From Plantago major (Eukaryota > Streptophyta > Magnoliopsida > Lamiales > Plantaginaceae), in contig CM048839.1 in the NCBI GenBank assembly GCA_026545765.1, positions 4,858,835 through 4,922,834 of the forward strand: a stretch of DNA of 64,000 nucleotides, read 5' to 3'. The notes below the pieces were generated by a model that searched no databases, was not told the DNA's origin, and saw only the letters and a list, made by a program, of their open reading frames with translations. The translations under genes were made by a program, and so were the position numbers. Below, piece after piece: positions 33,990-45,255 of the stretch (position 1 is the first letter of the stretch; the number at the start of each line of letters is the position of its first letter).

Positions 33990-36900
33990 TCAAATGTACC
34001 ACAACGTGGCATGCCAAACTGATTGCCATTCTTTCTTCGAACTGATCAGCCCAGACTTCTCAAAGTTGTGAAGCGCTTCTTCTATATTGTAAGCTGCCTG
34101 GAAGTCGAAGTCCAGCCAAACTTTAATCATAGCCCAAACGACGGAAGCAAATGTGCACTTAAAGAACAAATGGTGGATTGATACTTCGGCTTTTTTAGTG
34201 CACAATTTGCAACAGATATCTTCAGCTTCATTCAACACCTTTCTCTTCCTCAAATTTGGCAACGTAGCGATTATATCCAACACCACCCTCCATACGAAAG
34301 AATTCAACTTTTGTGGTACCCATCTGATCCACACCAGCTTTGCCCAAGCCTTTACTTCACTGCGCATTCTCAGCTCCCTTTCTTTGCTGAAATTAATTTG
34401 ATTGTAACCTTCTTTTGATGTGTACATCAAACCTGCTGCCTTAGTCCATAGCCATCAATCCGGAACGGCTCCCAAAAAATTGTACCTGTTCAACTCAGAA
34501 AACAAATCGACAACTTGCGAATCTTCCCACACAAACAAAGCCCGTCTCCAGGACCAATTACCTCTACAGATTCTGCCCGTTACTCCAACTCTCTCACACA
34601 TTAAGCTATCTTTATTCATATCTAGACTACAAAGTCTTGGATACAACACATTCAACCTCAATCCCTCCCCTAACCACGCATCTTTCCAGAATTTAGTAAC
34701 TTTCCCATCCCCGACTTTCTTTTCTACTCCAACCCTAAACCAATTGCTACAACCAATTAGTTTTACTAAATCTCTCCACCAAGAAGACCATTTTTTGTTT
34801 CTCACTTTCTTTTCTTTACACGACTCTACAGCATCAAGAAAATACCCATACTTCGACTTCACCACACTAACCCAAAAAGAGTAGAACTCACACAGCAAGC
34901 GCCAACCCCACTTCCCTAGAAGAGCTAAATTGAACCACTCTAGATTTTTCACCCCCAATCCTACACTCTCTTTAGACTTACAAAACGACCTCCCACTTAA
35001 CCCACGACACTTTCCTTTTCCCACCCAAAGAACCCCCTCCCATAAGAAATGACATTGTATTTGCTTTAAACGGGTAAGGACATAGTTTGGTAGTTTGAAA
35101 AAAGAGAGAGAGTGAATAGGCAAGGACGTGGGAACCGCTTTGAGTAGCACCAAACGACCACCGAAGGAGAGAAAGTTATTCTCCCACAACGCTAACCTTC
35201 TTTCAACCTTTCGATCACTTTACACCATACTTTCTGATCGCTAGATTTTGCACCGATAGGCAGCCCCAAATACATGAAAGGCAGCTCACCCATCGAGCAA
35301 TTAAGAGAGCTAGCCCAATTCTCCAAAACTTCACCTTCCAAACCGATTCCCATCAAGCAACTCTTTTTAAAATTAATCTTGAGACCCGACCACCACTCAA
35401 AACACCGCAACACACTCTTTAATACTCCAAGATTTTCCTTCTTCGCCTCACCAAAGAAAATAGAATCGTCGGCTTATTGTAAATGAGAGACTACTACATC
35501 CTCCCTGCCGACTTTCACCGGCGAGAACTCTCCACTTTGACACGCCTTTTTCCATCAGTCTACTCAAGCCTTCTGCCACCACTAGGTAAAGAAAAGGAGA
35601 CAGTGGATCTCCTTGTCTAAGGCCTCTACCGAATCTAAATGAGTTTGTGTAACTGCCATTTACTAGAAGCGAGGACTCCGCCGTTGACACACACTCTCTG
35701 ATCCAACGACACCATTTATCGCCAAACCCCAGCACCCTTAGCATTTTCATAAGAAAATTCCAGCTCATAGAATTGTACGCCTTCTCAAAATCAACCTTCA
35801 GGAAGAATAATTTTTTCTTTTCTTTTCTGGCTTCGTCCACCACCTCATTCGCCACAACCACTCCGTCTAAAATGTTCTGATTCCCCAGAAACGCGGACTG
35901 ATTCCACAAAATAACCTCATCCAGAACTTTGGACAATCCCAATGATAAAACTTTTGCCAGAATCTTGTACACTTCGATGGCTGTAGGTTTCGTGCATTTT
36001 GGAATAAGGGTGATGAAAGATCTGTTCAACCCTCTTGCTATCATGGCGTTAGAATGGAACTCCTCGAAAAAAGCAATAAGATCGGCTTTGATCAGATCCC
36101 AAAACTCGCGGAAGAAAAGAGAGCTAAATCCACCTGGAGCTGGACTTTTATCCACCCCACAACTCCATACTGCATTTTTGATTTCATCTTTCGTGAAACA
36201 TTCTTCCAATGCCACAGCACTTTCAGCACAAATCTGTCTTTCACTCATCATTTCTGGCAGTGGGGTGGTCTGCTCATTTCTAGCAGAAAATAAGGACTCA
36301 AAGTGATTGCGAATTCCATCTTTCACATCTTGCACCCCCTCAAGCCATTTCCCTTTGATCCTCACCCCCCTTAAAACTTTGGCCCGACCTTTCCGTACTA
36401 CGCACTTGTGAAAGAATTTGGAATTAATGTCGCCCTCTTTTACCCAATTATTCTTCGCTTGTTGAAATCGAGTATGATCTCTCAATTCAAGCAACCTATT
36501 TAGCTCCTTCCAGACTGCAAACCTATCCATACACTCCTGATCATCCAGCTCGTCCCTTTCCAATTTGCGATCAAATTATTTGACTGCATCTCAATCTTTT
36601 TCTCAATGTTCCCAAACTGCTCCTTATGCCACTCTTTTATTTTAACTTTCACAACCTTCAATTTTTCTTTCAGAATAAACCCACTCCACCCTTCGGCATT
36701 GTGACTTTTCCACGCATTTTCCACCATTTCTTTGAACCCCTTCTCCTTCATCCAACCGTTCAAGAATTTGAATGGTTTTGGACCCCAATCTTGTGCATCT
36801 TCTTTTAGCATAATAACCGCATGATCCGAAACCTTCCTCTTTAAACCAACTTGCACCAAATTAGGCCACTTAAACACCCATTCACTTGAGACCAAGAATC

Positions 36901-37551
36901 TGTCAATTTGGCTGCAGCTCTTCCCATTTTCTTTATACCAAGTGAATTTCCTCATCTCAAGTGGAAAATCCACCAGCCTCTGTTGATTTATGAATTCATT
37001 AAAGTCCCTCATTTCTCTCCTCCTATCTGAACTAACTTGACCTCGTCGTTCCTCCTCACAACGAATTGCGTTAAAATCCCCACAGACACACCACCTCTCA
37101 TCTTCTTTTTCCTGCATTCTTTCAGTCAAGATATTCCACACTTCTTGTTTTTCCTCCACCCTATTTGGTGCATACACATTAATGATGTTTACACGGCATC
37201 CTTTCCATACAACCACCACTCCAAGCAGACCCTTACCCCCCCCCCCCATAACTCCTGTCTCTCAAAAACTTCACTATCCCATATGCAACACAACCCTCCG
37301 GCAGCTCCCAGAGATCCACTGAATACCCATCTACACTCGCCTATACCCCACAGAACTCTTGCCAATCTTTCGTCGATATACTCCTCCTTTCTTTCCTGTA
37401 TACACAAAAAATCCAAATTTTCCTTTTGCACTAACTCCCTTATTGCACTTTTTTTCACACTACCTCGCAAACCTCTGATGTTAAAGCTAGCTATCCGCAT
37501 TGGACAACTGAATCGTCTCCTTAACCAGCTCTTCACCCAATCTAGCATCAT
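33990..37551 (-). pseudogene. LINE ORF2 remnant (endonuclease, RT, zf-RVT)
   Basis: Endonuclease parts lie at 37551-37189 (ASFNIRGLRG, CIQERKEEY) and 37249-36500 (INVYAPN, CGDFNAI, SQIDRFLVS, SDHAVI). The two frames meet at a run of 12 C at 37236-37247, the probable frameshift site. RT at 36563-35448 has FLKVDFEKAYNSMSW and GLRQGDPLSPFLYLV. The catalytic box would be FADD, but the first residue is replaced by a TAA (35474-35476) directly before ADD. RT continues at 35413-35192 and 35189-34455. The C-terminal zf-RVT domain is at 34430-33990 (WVPQKLNSFVWRVV, CCKLC, HHLFFKC). No active product is possible. Confidence 0.88.
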
Positions 37552-37648
37552 TTCCGGAATCGCGCAAATCCCATCATGTGAATTGTTGAATCACCCTTTC
37601 ATCGTTACTTCATTCCAAAAATCCCATGGCTTTCCCGATTTTCCAAGT

Positions 37649-38859
37649 TTATGTTGCTGCAACTTCATCTTTTTGAATCAGCAATTTATTACAAGCTTTT
37701 ATCTCACTATCTGTCAGAATTGCTCCTCCCTCCAGCTCAACTCTCCCGATTCCTGTTTCAACAGCCACACTCTTCACTTTCCTTCCCCCTTTCAGTTTCC
37801 TAATAAACCTTTCATGCGATTTGATTTCCGAAATTCTGTCTCCTCCATTTTCGATTTCTGTCTGACAACCAGTTCCATGCGCATCCTTCTTCTTCGCCTT
37901 CGATTGGATCGACAGCTTGCGTAGCTTCATCTTTCGGGGATTCGGTTTGGCTAAAGAATCGATCAAAGGGTAGAGATTGAATGGATCATCAGATCGCTCA
38001 GTATCCACTGACAAAACAATATCATTATTCGATTTCTCTGTTTCTTGGCTGAATTGATTTTTTTGACTTTTGACTGATAACCAACGCCTGGTTTTGGAGC
38101 TCATTAATATCGTTTCTTTCCACCTGAGCCGAAACTGGGCCCAAATCACTCACCCCACAATACATGTCTTCTAATGGGCTATCTGACAAATTCTTCCTGT
38201 CCTGGCCCAACTCGTGAACATTAGCTATAGGCCCTAATTTTTTCTTCCAAAACCTCATTACCACTCAGCCGTTTTTTGCTGATCTCCAAATTTCCATTAC
38301 CTGAACCTAGGCCAAATTTTCCTTCCCAATCCTCCAAATTAATTTCTTCATTTAATACTTGTCTATCCTCATCATTGAGACAATTCAAATCGAGTGACCC
38401 ATTGTCTTCCTCATTTGAACTGATCTCGTCCGGCTCCGATTCCTCCGACTCCGGCAATTCGCCTGCCAATGACTCATAATCTGGACTACCTTCTACTTCT
38501 TTGTAACCTATTTCAAGTACATGTATTGGATAGACTTTGTCCCATATTTTAATCTTGAAGCTCCTACTGATTCTTGAGAAAATTGGAGTGTCGATTAGCA
38601 TTCTGCCCTGCCGCAACTCATCCTTAGAACTGGTTCTCGGGTCTAACTCCACAAATTTCCCAAACCTATTTCTGATTCTTTTGAACAACTGAGGGCACCA
38701 TGCATGTAACGGAACTCCATGTACGTCGATCCAAACCCTTCTTCGTCCATCAACATTTGTTTCTTTCCAAGGTCTAACAAATGAGAAAATCAAGCTTAAC
38801 CAATGTGGATACATTATGATGAATGGCGTAGATGAAGTGAAACCCTCCAAAATAATCAA
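37649..38859 (-). pseudogene. LINE ORF1-like remnant (DUF4283)
   Basis: The frame at 38859-38221 contains RPWKETNVDGRRRVWIDVHG, VPLHAWCPQLFKRIRNRFG and ELDPRTSSKDELRQGRMLI. These are hallmarks of DUF4283, the nucleic-acid-binding N-terminal domain of plant LINE ORF1 products. An acidic tail follows. The frame shifts near 38225 and again near 38100, continuing at 38149-37649 as a basic, low-complexity stretch. The usual zinc knuckle was not seen. Confidence 0.75.
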
Positions 38860-38941
38860 ATTCGTTTATCTTACCCTTCATCGGAAAAGACTTATTCTTC
38901 CTATAACATCTCGTCCAATCTAAATTCTAGTATTCCGCCTA

Positions 38942-39772
38942 GAGGTGTCAATCGGGCCGGACTTGGGCCGGTCCGGTCCGGGCTCATTTTTAAGGGGCCG
39001 GTCTGGTCCGGGCTTTTAGAGAAATATTTAGGCCCGGCCAAGCCCCTAGCCCCATTAAAATACGGGCCGGTCCGGGCTTGAAGAAAAACTAAAATTTTAG
39101 AACTTTTAGTTTGAGTGTGATTCATTCTTACCCATCTAACACTCACTAAAAATTGTTACGTTTGGGTGGAATATGTGAAGCCGAACCTCCCTCAAATAAA
39201 TTGTAAATATTTTTTCGTACTTCTCCCTTGTTTCAACGGTATGTTGCTATCGTTTCCCTTACTTCTAATGTCAAAGAGGTACTTATTAGACCCAACATGA
39301 ACTCTATTAGCATTTTATATCTAAAACTTAAGTAGAATTACTTATTAAACCAAGTGTACAATTTTTAATGAATGTCATACTCGTCAAATTAAAAGAATTC
39401 TTTGATCTAACATGAAGAAAATGTGTAGTGGTTTAGTCAGTGTTCCCTAATTAGTAAAAGGCGAAGCTTTTTAATTGTGTCTTAAACTTTTCAAACCCAA
39501 TTTAAATATGTTGGCACAACTAATACATTATGATTCAAGTCAAATACCAACTAATATGCTTACTAAATATGTCGGGCTTAAGAGGTCCGGGCTGTTCCGG
39601 GCCACAGGCTTTTTCGGTCCGGATCGGTTCGGGCCGGGCCATGTAATAGGTGGCCCCTAAAGCCCCAAACAAATATTCGATCCGGGCCGGTCACGAGCCT
39701 ATATTAACGGGCCGGACCGGGCCTGCCTTTTTTACGGGTCGGACCGGGCCTGCCTTTTTTACGGGTCGGCCC
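38942..39772. mobile_element. GC-rich-arm repeat element, hAT-like
   Basis: The left arm (38942-39080) begins TAGAGGTGTCAATCGGGCCGG, and the right arm (about 39570-39772) ends CGGGTCGGCCCTA. Both arms are packed with GGCCGG, TCCGGGCC and GGTCCGG words in inverted arrangement, while the ~490-bp middle is AT-rich. The right arm holds a 27-bp tandem duplication (CGGACCGGGCCTGCC). The TAGAGGTGTCAA start resembles hAT ends, but no 8-bp duplication was found, so the class is tentative. Confidence 0.5.
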
Positions 39773-40861
39773 TATAACTCATTTCCAATATGAATTGCAT
39801 TTATACGCAGTACTTGAAAAAGGAAGTTAGTAAATCGTAATGTCATATACATACGCGTACACACTTCAAATACACATACGCGGACACACTTCAAATACGG
39901 ACTTCAAATAAGTCAATTTCGTAACGGAGAATGAAGATTCGTGTTGAGCTCTGCGCGTTGTCGGTAGTTAAGATTAGTGTTGGAAATTCGGTGATTGATG
40001 ACATTCAAAAGGAAACATTAGAAAGGCTAAGTACCTTTAATAATTAGGATTATCGCACGAAACTTCTAAAAAGAATTGGAATGTTTACCAGCTAGTTTGC
40101 AGCTGGAACCCGCTTAATACCCATAATTTAGTTAAACATCTCTTAAATCTTAATTAAACTTCGTCATCACTTACCTGTAAACATATCGTGAAATATGACA
40201 GAGTGATTATTTAACTTGTGATTCAATTCAATCTTCTTCTTTTTTGTTTCAACCAAGATGAGGAGCCAGTGATAAAAGCATCATCATTGCATGTGACTTT
40301 CCTAATATCACTATTGGACACCAACTAAACATGGGAGAATGTTAAATCGACCTCTTTTGCCCAGCCACCAAGGAAATGTAGGTCGAGGTTTAATGAACTC
40401 ACCTCGTGTGATAATTGTAGGGAAGTCGAACTCGAGTTCTATTTGAAGTTCGGTTTCTTATTATAGTGTTGAGTACAACACGATGCAGACTCGGTTCAAA
40501 GCACGAAAATACGGTATTATGTGTAAGTGGTTCGGTTCAAAAGTTGTTAATGTTTGGTTCATAGTAAAAAATCATTGATATTTGATACGACTTGTTCAAA
40601 CCATGCATTATTTCATATTTTTATTCCGAACTTGAGTTCGACTCAACTCGAGCTTGTTCGATTCAAACGAGTCGAGTCAAAGAGTATGTTGTTTCAAGCT
40701 TGCATATTGACAAGTTATCTTAACGAGTTTGACGCTTCCGGTGTTTCGAGCTCTCATATTGGCTCGTTAGGTTAACAACTTTACCCAAATTCAAACTTGA
40801 CAACCGTTATACTCGAGGTTATGCGATGAAAATTTCAACTCAAAATACAAGAATTGATATA

Positions 40862-41695
40862 TAATAAAACCTCCGTAAATTAATACTCGATAAATTAATA
40901 ACCTCAATAAAACTAATAATTTGTCCGGTCCCGACTTGGGACCAGTACAAATTTAGACCCCAATTGATAAAATAATAAGATAATATTTTTTTTTTGAAAT
41001 CCCAGTGTATATATATTGGTCCCAGCGACATTATAAATTAATAGTTACTAGAAAAATCATACATATCTGTGTTATCCACTTAAAAATTTCTAAGACTGTT
41101 AAGTAAAAAATGAATTTATAGCTAGTCACTTGTTTGAACTTCAAATATATATTGAGTTCATCTCTAATCTCCTCATTGCACTCGAGAGTTGTGGTGTTGT
41201 CTTTTCGTACTGCAACAAAAAGTTTTTGTCGCTTGCAATGCTTCTTTTTGAATGACTGGTTTCAAAGCCATTGAATCATCCTCAGCTTCATTATCTACCA
41301 GATTTTGAATGGTATCCGCCACAATTTCTTCTATGCTATGAACTTCAAAACATTCATTGTTTTCACTAGGAAAATCTAGCAAGTGATTCACGTCCAATTA
41401 CTTGTATTTAAGGACATTGAACATATGCCATTCAAACTTCCAAATCGAACTAATATGTGAATATGAAGTCATAGAATGTTAATTGGAATTTGTTTTTTTA
41501 AATTTATTTTTTGTCTCTAACTGAAATACATTATAAATAGTATAGTGGACTTGAAAATTTTATTGGTCAATTATGCATATACGTAAAACCTCTTTGAATT
41601 AATAAATTATGAATTTATCAATTATATAATATCTCACTAAATTAATAAAATATTTCGGTCCTAACATTATTATTTTATAGAAGTTTTAATGTATA
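40862..41695 (-). mobile_element. Degenerate pogo/Tigger-like (Lemi/Emigrant-type) element
   Basis: The left end TAAAACCTCCGTAAATTAAT closely matches the known Emigrant/Lemi terminal repeat of plants, and TATAGAAGTTTTAATG near 41677-41692 looks like a decayed inverted partner. A similar direct sequence, GTAAAACCTCTTTGAATTAA, sits at about 41584. On the minus strand the frame at 41397-41173 (IEEIVADTIQNLV, then DDSMALKPVIQKEALQA) resembles the C-terminal tail of plant pogo-type transposases. It has no ATG and no DDE core, so this is a heavily deleted copy. Confidence 0.45.
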
Positions 41696-41885
41696 GTCTT
41701 AACCTAATCGGCTAACAAACAATTTATCATGCATATACTATATTACTAACCCTTCTCCATTATCACTTGATAATTGTACTATCATATAACAAGTAGGGCC
41801 AAATGGCCAATCATGTTCAATCAATATACTACAGAATCATTTATAAAATGATCAAATCTTTTGAAAGGGAATGAGTACCTCAAGA

Positions 41886-41988
41886 ACTAAGCTGAAGAAA
41901 AGCCCAAATAAGCTGAAGAAAAGCCCAAATATAGTGTTGAGTACAGCATGATCCACCAAGAACTAAGCTGAAGAAAAGCCCAAATATC
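41886..41988. repeat. Short repeat of AACTAAGCTGAAGAAAAGCC
   Basis: Three copies of AAGCTGAAGAAAAGCCCAAAT in about 100 bases, two adjacent and one after a spacer. Noncoding. Confidence 0.8.
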
Positions 41989-42069
41989 ATGGGCGTGACA
42001 CTCGCACAAACATGGGAGAATAAAGGGCCAGTACACAACTCAAAATAACAATTCAAAAAACGGCCACTT

Positions 42070-42166
42070 GAGTTGCAACACTATATTAACTCATGACTCG
42101 CTGATTTACAACATTATATTAACTCAGCACTATCTGAGTTACAACATTGTATCAACGCATGTTCGA
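42070..42166. repeat. Three-copy ~32-bp tandem repeat
   Basis: Units of the form (G)AGTT(G/A)CAACA(C/T)T(A/G)TAT(T/C)AAC with variable ends. Noncoding. Confidence 0.7.
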
Positions 42167-42341
42167 CCTTTTTTTGTAATATTTCGTGACAAGTGACCTG
42201 GCTAGAATTTTCCCCACAAACATTATGGGCCAATCTACTCCCAACATCAACTCAACCCAACCAGAAAAAAGCCCATATGACAAAGGCCTGAGCATCAAAA
42301 ATTTGAAACTAGTAAGTTACTTTTAAGCAATTGTTCAATTC

Positions 42342-42415
42342 GGTTTCGTGGTGTAGTTGGTTATCACGTCAGTCTAACACACTGAAGGTCTCCGGTTCGA
42401 ACCCGGGCGAAGCCA
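42342..42415 (+). tRNA. tRNA-Val (anticodon AAC)
   Basis: 74 nt. The acceptor stem is GGTTTCG/CGAAGCC with discriminator A. The D arm spans GTGTAGTTGGTTATCAC. The anticodon stem is TCAGT/ACTGA around loop CTAACAC, giving anticodon AAC. The T arm contains GGTTCGAACCC, so box A and box B of the internal Pol III promoter are intact. No intron. A T run follows. Confidence 0.96.
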
Positions 42416-42420
42416 ATGAC

Positions 42421-42426
42421 TTTTTT
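42421..42426 (+). terminator. Pol III terminator of the tRNA-Val gene
   Basis: A run of six T begins five bases after the tRNA 3' end, enough to stop RNA polymerase III. Confidence 0.85.
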
Positions 42427-42732
42427 ACCTTTTCTTTTTTTTAACTTTCTAAAAGTAAAAACGTTTATGTTCTAAACATTAATACTTTTTCATATTAGAA
42501 AGAAATGCATATCATTAATAACATATACGTTTTGATTAATAATATGAGATCGTATGTCAAATTACATCGTGCTCTTATAAACCTTTCCTCTTTTTTTTTT
42601 TAATCTTCCGCTAACATCTTTTTTTTATATTCTCTTATTTAAACCTTTCCATTTTCCTATCTTTCTAACAGAAAGTAACGGCGGTAATTTTCACGGAAAT
42701 TGGCGGTAAACCAATAACCACGCGTCAAAATG

Positions 42733-42740
42733 CCACGTCA
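42733..42740 (-). promoter_or_regulatory. UPRE-type ACGT box (TGACGTGG)
   Basis: CCACGTCA on the plus strand, i.e. TGACGTGG on the minus. This matches the plant unfolded-protein-response element recognised by bZIP60/bZIP28-type factors. It lies 231 bases before the TIN1-like start codon. A CCAAT box lies 23 bases upstream (42711-42715). Confidence 0.6.
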
Positions 42741-42783
42741 ACATCCAATCAAATTCACCTGGCACATCACAATCTCTTCTCCT

Positions 42784-42799
42784 ATTGGTCCACGTCATC
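42784..42799 (+). promoter_or_regulatory. ERSE-II overlapping a UPRE
   Basis: ATTGGTCCACGTCATC. The first part is an exact ERSE-II (ATTGG-N-CCACG), and the second, reversed, is GATGACGTGG, a UPRE. Both are known ER-stress elements. They lie about 170-190 bases before the start codon of a gene whose Arabidopsis counterpart is named for induction by tunicamycin. Confidence 0.7.
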
Positions 42800-42820
42800 A
42801 CTTTCCACGACCCACATTAG

Positions 42821-42833
42821 TTCTAGAAATTTC
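42821..42833 (+). promoter_or_regulatory. Heat-shock element
   Basis: TTCTAGAAATTTC is a perfect three-unit heat-shock element (TTCnnGAAnnTTC), 138 bases before the start codon and 21 bases after the ERSE-II/UPRE block. Confidence 0.6.
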
Positions 42834-42970
42834 ATCTCATCTTTTCAAAACATAGTATGACACCTCTTTTCCACCATTGTTGTACCTGAATCATCATCTC
42901 AATAAAAAAGAACAAGAGAAAGGCTCTGTTTCTTCAACTTTGGACCTATTAGCATCCGTATTGTTCATCA

Positions 42971-45255
42971 ATGGAGTTAAAGTTTGGACCTTTTAGCATT
43001 GCTGTGGCAATTTCTTTGCTTTTGATCGGAATTCATCTCCCGAAATCGTTGGCACTGGTTGCGAGTCAGGATTTCAATCCTCCCTATCCCAAAGCTATTT
43101 CGGTGAGCTGAAAATCTTGTTTTTATGCTCAATTTTCGAGAAAGTTTTATTTTTTATGCTCAATTTCAATTTGGGGATGAATTAGGGTTCGTGGATTGGG
43201 TGAAATGTCTCAGATGTATGAATATGATTTGATGTGTTTTCATTGTAATAGGATTTGAAGGAAGCGATTGTGAAGGGGTTAGGGTTCCAAGCTGAGGATT
43301 TTAAGGTATCCGGGTTTGATTTGAGGGATGCGCTTGTAGGGAAATCGGTAGCGTATGAATTCGATGTGGAGATTGATAATAAAGTGATGCCTTTTAAGCT
43401 ATTAGAGGATGTGAACCGGTGGGAATTTGTGGATTTGCCGATTTTCCGTATGGAGCCTCAGGTGAGGCCTGGTGAGGAGAATGGGTTGGTGGAGAGGCAG
43501 GAGTTGGATGATCAGCTGCCTGTTCTCGCCCCGTTTCAGTTGGCCGGGCCGATGGAGCTCTGGCTTCAGGATGCCAAGGATATGAGGATTTCTTTGCCGG
43601 TGAGTTTTCAGCTGGGATTTTGTTGTCCATGGTGTTATGAAATCTTGTTTTATACTACTACATTTCTTAGCTCATCTTGGTTACTTGAATGTTGTTCATT
43701 TATGTTATGAGGGCAATTTAGCTTTTTCGGATCTTAAGTTCATCAGATGCTAGTGTGTAACCACACCCTCTAATAATAGAATGTGTGGTAGTTACTTACT
43801 ATGTGATAGGGTGTACCAATGGTTACGCCCCTACCATCTAAAAAGCATTAGTTCCTACATTATTAGCATGTACCATGCTTCCTGTTTTGTAGAATGGTTG
43901 AATTTGTTCATATAACTTCCGTTTTCATTCCGAAATATCTTGTTTGTCGAGTGTGAGCTGTATATTGAATTTTTGCGGTAACAATTTCTGCTTGTGCAAA
44001 GTTATGAGCAGCATTGTTCATACTTTGTATTATAGCTGGAGTTAGATATCATCTTATATAGGAGTTTTAGTTTGCTACTTTGCTGTGTTATTGGAGTATG
44101 GCGTCAGAGCTGTATTTTCATCTGCTTTATTTTGTTGGACTCCTATATTTTCCAAATTATTTGATATTTGAGACTGAGAGATCGGCCTGTTGATTCATCT
44201 CATAACTGGAGACATCCGATATAAGCTTAGTATCCTTTTTTATTGCTGATTGATTGGTTGTTTAATATAATGCAGCATGATGTGGATGCTGGTGTGCTGA
44301 AAAAAGTGGTGTTAGCAGAAGGAGCAGTAGTCACAGTTAAGGGTGCGAGATCTGTTAGCCTGCGCCATCCAGTCGACCTTCCCCTTCCATTAAATCGATC
44401 CAGTAGTGGTTTCGCTTCAGGTCTTTTAACCCTGGCAGAACGTCTCCGACTTGCTGCAAGTTCTCAAAACGGCCCTGTTCTTTCCCTCCGGATTGTAGGC
44501 CCGACTTCTCTCACAACCCCTGAAACATCTTCCCCATCTTCAATTAACCGGCTCAAGCTCAAGCGACTAGCACCTGGTCTCGTCGAGTTATCCTCCACTT
44601 CGAAAAAGAAAGGTATTTAATGCATTGAAGTTGAATCATACATTCTTAGCCCTTGTTTGTATTCTAAAGAGTTCATAGGATTTTAACACATCTATTGAAT
44701 TATGCTTTCTACGTTAGCCGGATATGCGTACTAACTCCCGGTTTATTAATGATGGTACTATCAGGTCTAGATTCTGATGCCACATTACCGATGAAGCTCC
44801 AGGGTGAAGCTACAGCGCTTCTGGCTGTTGATCAGTTCACCACATTATGGCCTGTTGCATCCATAAATGGCTCAAACTCCAACCTACTGGGTTTTGAGGC
44901 CTTGCTATCGTCCGTTTTGGGTCCAAAAGCCGACAAGGAAGGTTCCATTAAACTCTTAAAAGCTGATGTGTCAGCTGAGACTTACGTGAAAATAGGCTTT
45001 GCTGTCGAGAAGACACTGAAGGAAGGTGAAGGGCCTTTTGAGGACTATCCAGCATGGAGAACAAAACCAAAGTCCGTGAGGATGCATTTTGAGGTGCTGG
45101 GTAAGGTGGATGGGAATAAGGTTGTCCCGGAGAAGGTGATGCAGGTGGATCCAGTTATGGCTGAGGATTCCGTGGCACATAATGTGCTTACAGGAAATGT
45201 TTCAATGTCTAAGGTCCCGATTGTTCATCCGCCTCCGATTCCATTCTTATTGTGA
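42971..45255 (+). CDS. TIN1: TUNICAMYCIN INDUCED 1-like protein
   Basis: Four exons: 42971-43102, 43252-43599, 44276-44612, 44765-45255. They join in frame to 435 aa. Exon 1 encodes a signal peptide (hydrophobic residues about 8-30, SIAVAISLLLIGIHL) followed by SQDFNPPYPKAIS. The body contains DLKEAIVKGLGFQAEDFKVSG, VMPFKLLEDVNRWEFVDLP and a Pro-rich end (VPIVHPPPIPFLL). I recognise it as the plant-specific TIN1 family, small-copy ER proteins induced by ER stress and linked to pollen surface structure; no catalytic motif is known or visible. The promoter carries ERSE-II, UPRE and heat-shock motifs, in line with that regulation. The family call is from remembered similarity and was not checked by search. 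Confidence 0.85.

Larger units (their letters stand above)
33605..38880 (-). mobile_element. L1-type LINE retrotransposon, inactive
   Basis: About 5.3 kb in minus orientation, ending in a poly-A tail (plus-strand T run at about 33605-33617). Order: ORF1-like DUF4283 region, AP-type endonuclease, reverse transcriptase, zf-RVT domain, tail. Every reading frame is broken. The 5' border near 38880 is set only by where coding similarity ends, and no target duplication was found. Confidence 0.85.
39773..42341. other. Intergenic DNA with transposon remnants
   Basis: No host gene. 39773-40855 shows nothing recognisable. Then come pogo-like remnants (40862-41695) and two small repeat arrays (41886-41988, 42070-42166), up to the tRNA gene. 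Confidence 0.5.
42427..42970. other. Promoter region of the TIN1-like gene
   Basis: AT-rich up to about 42660, then a GC-richer stretch with a dense set of stress-response motifs (listed separately) 140-240 bases before the start codon. No separate gene. Confidence 0.6.

Noticed and set aside
37037..37924. 295-aa plus-strand frame
   Set aside because: It is antisense to the LINE endonuclease and ORF1 remnants and its composition is what a reversed coding strand gives.
44971..45180. 69-aa minus-strand frame over the last TIN1 exon
   Set aside because: Antisense shadow of a well-supported exon.
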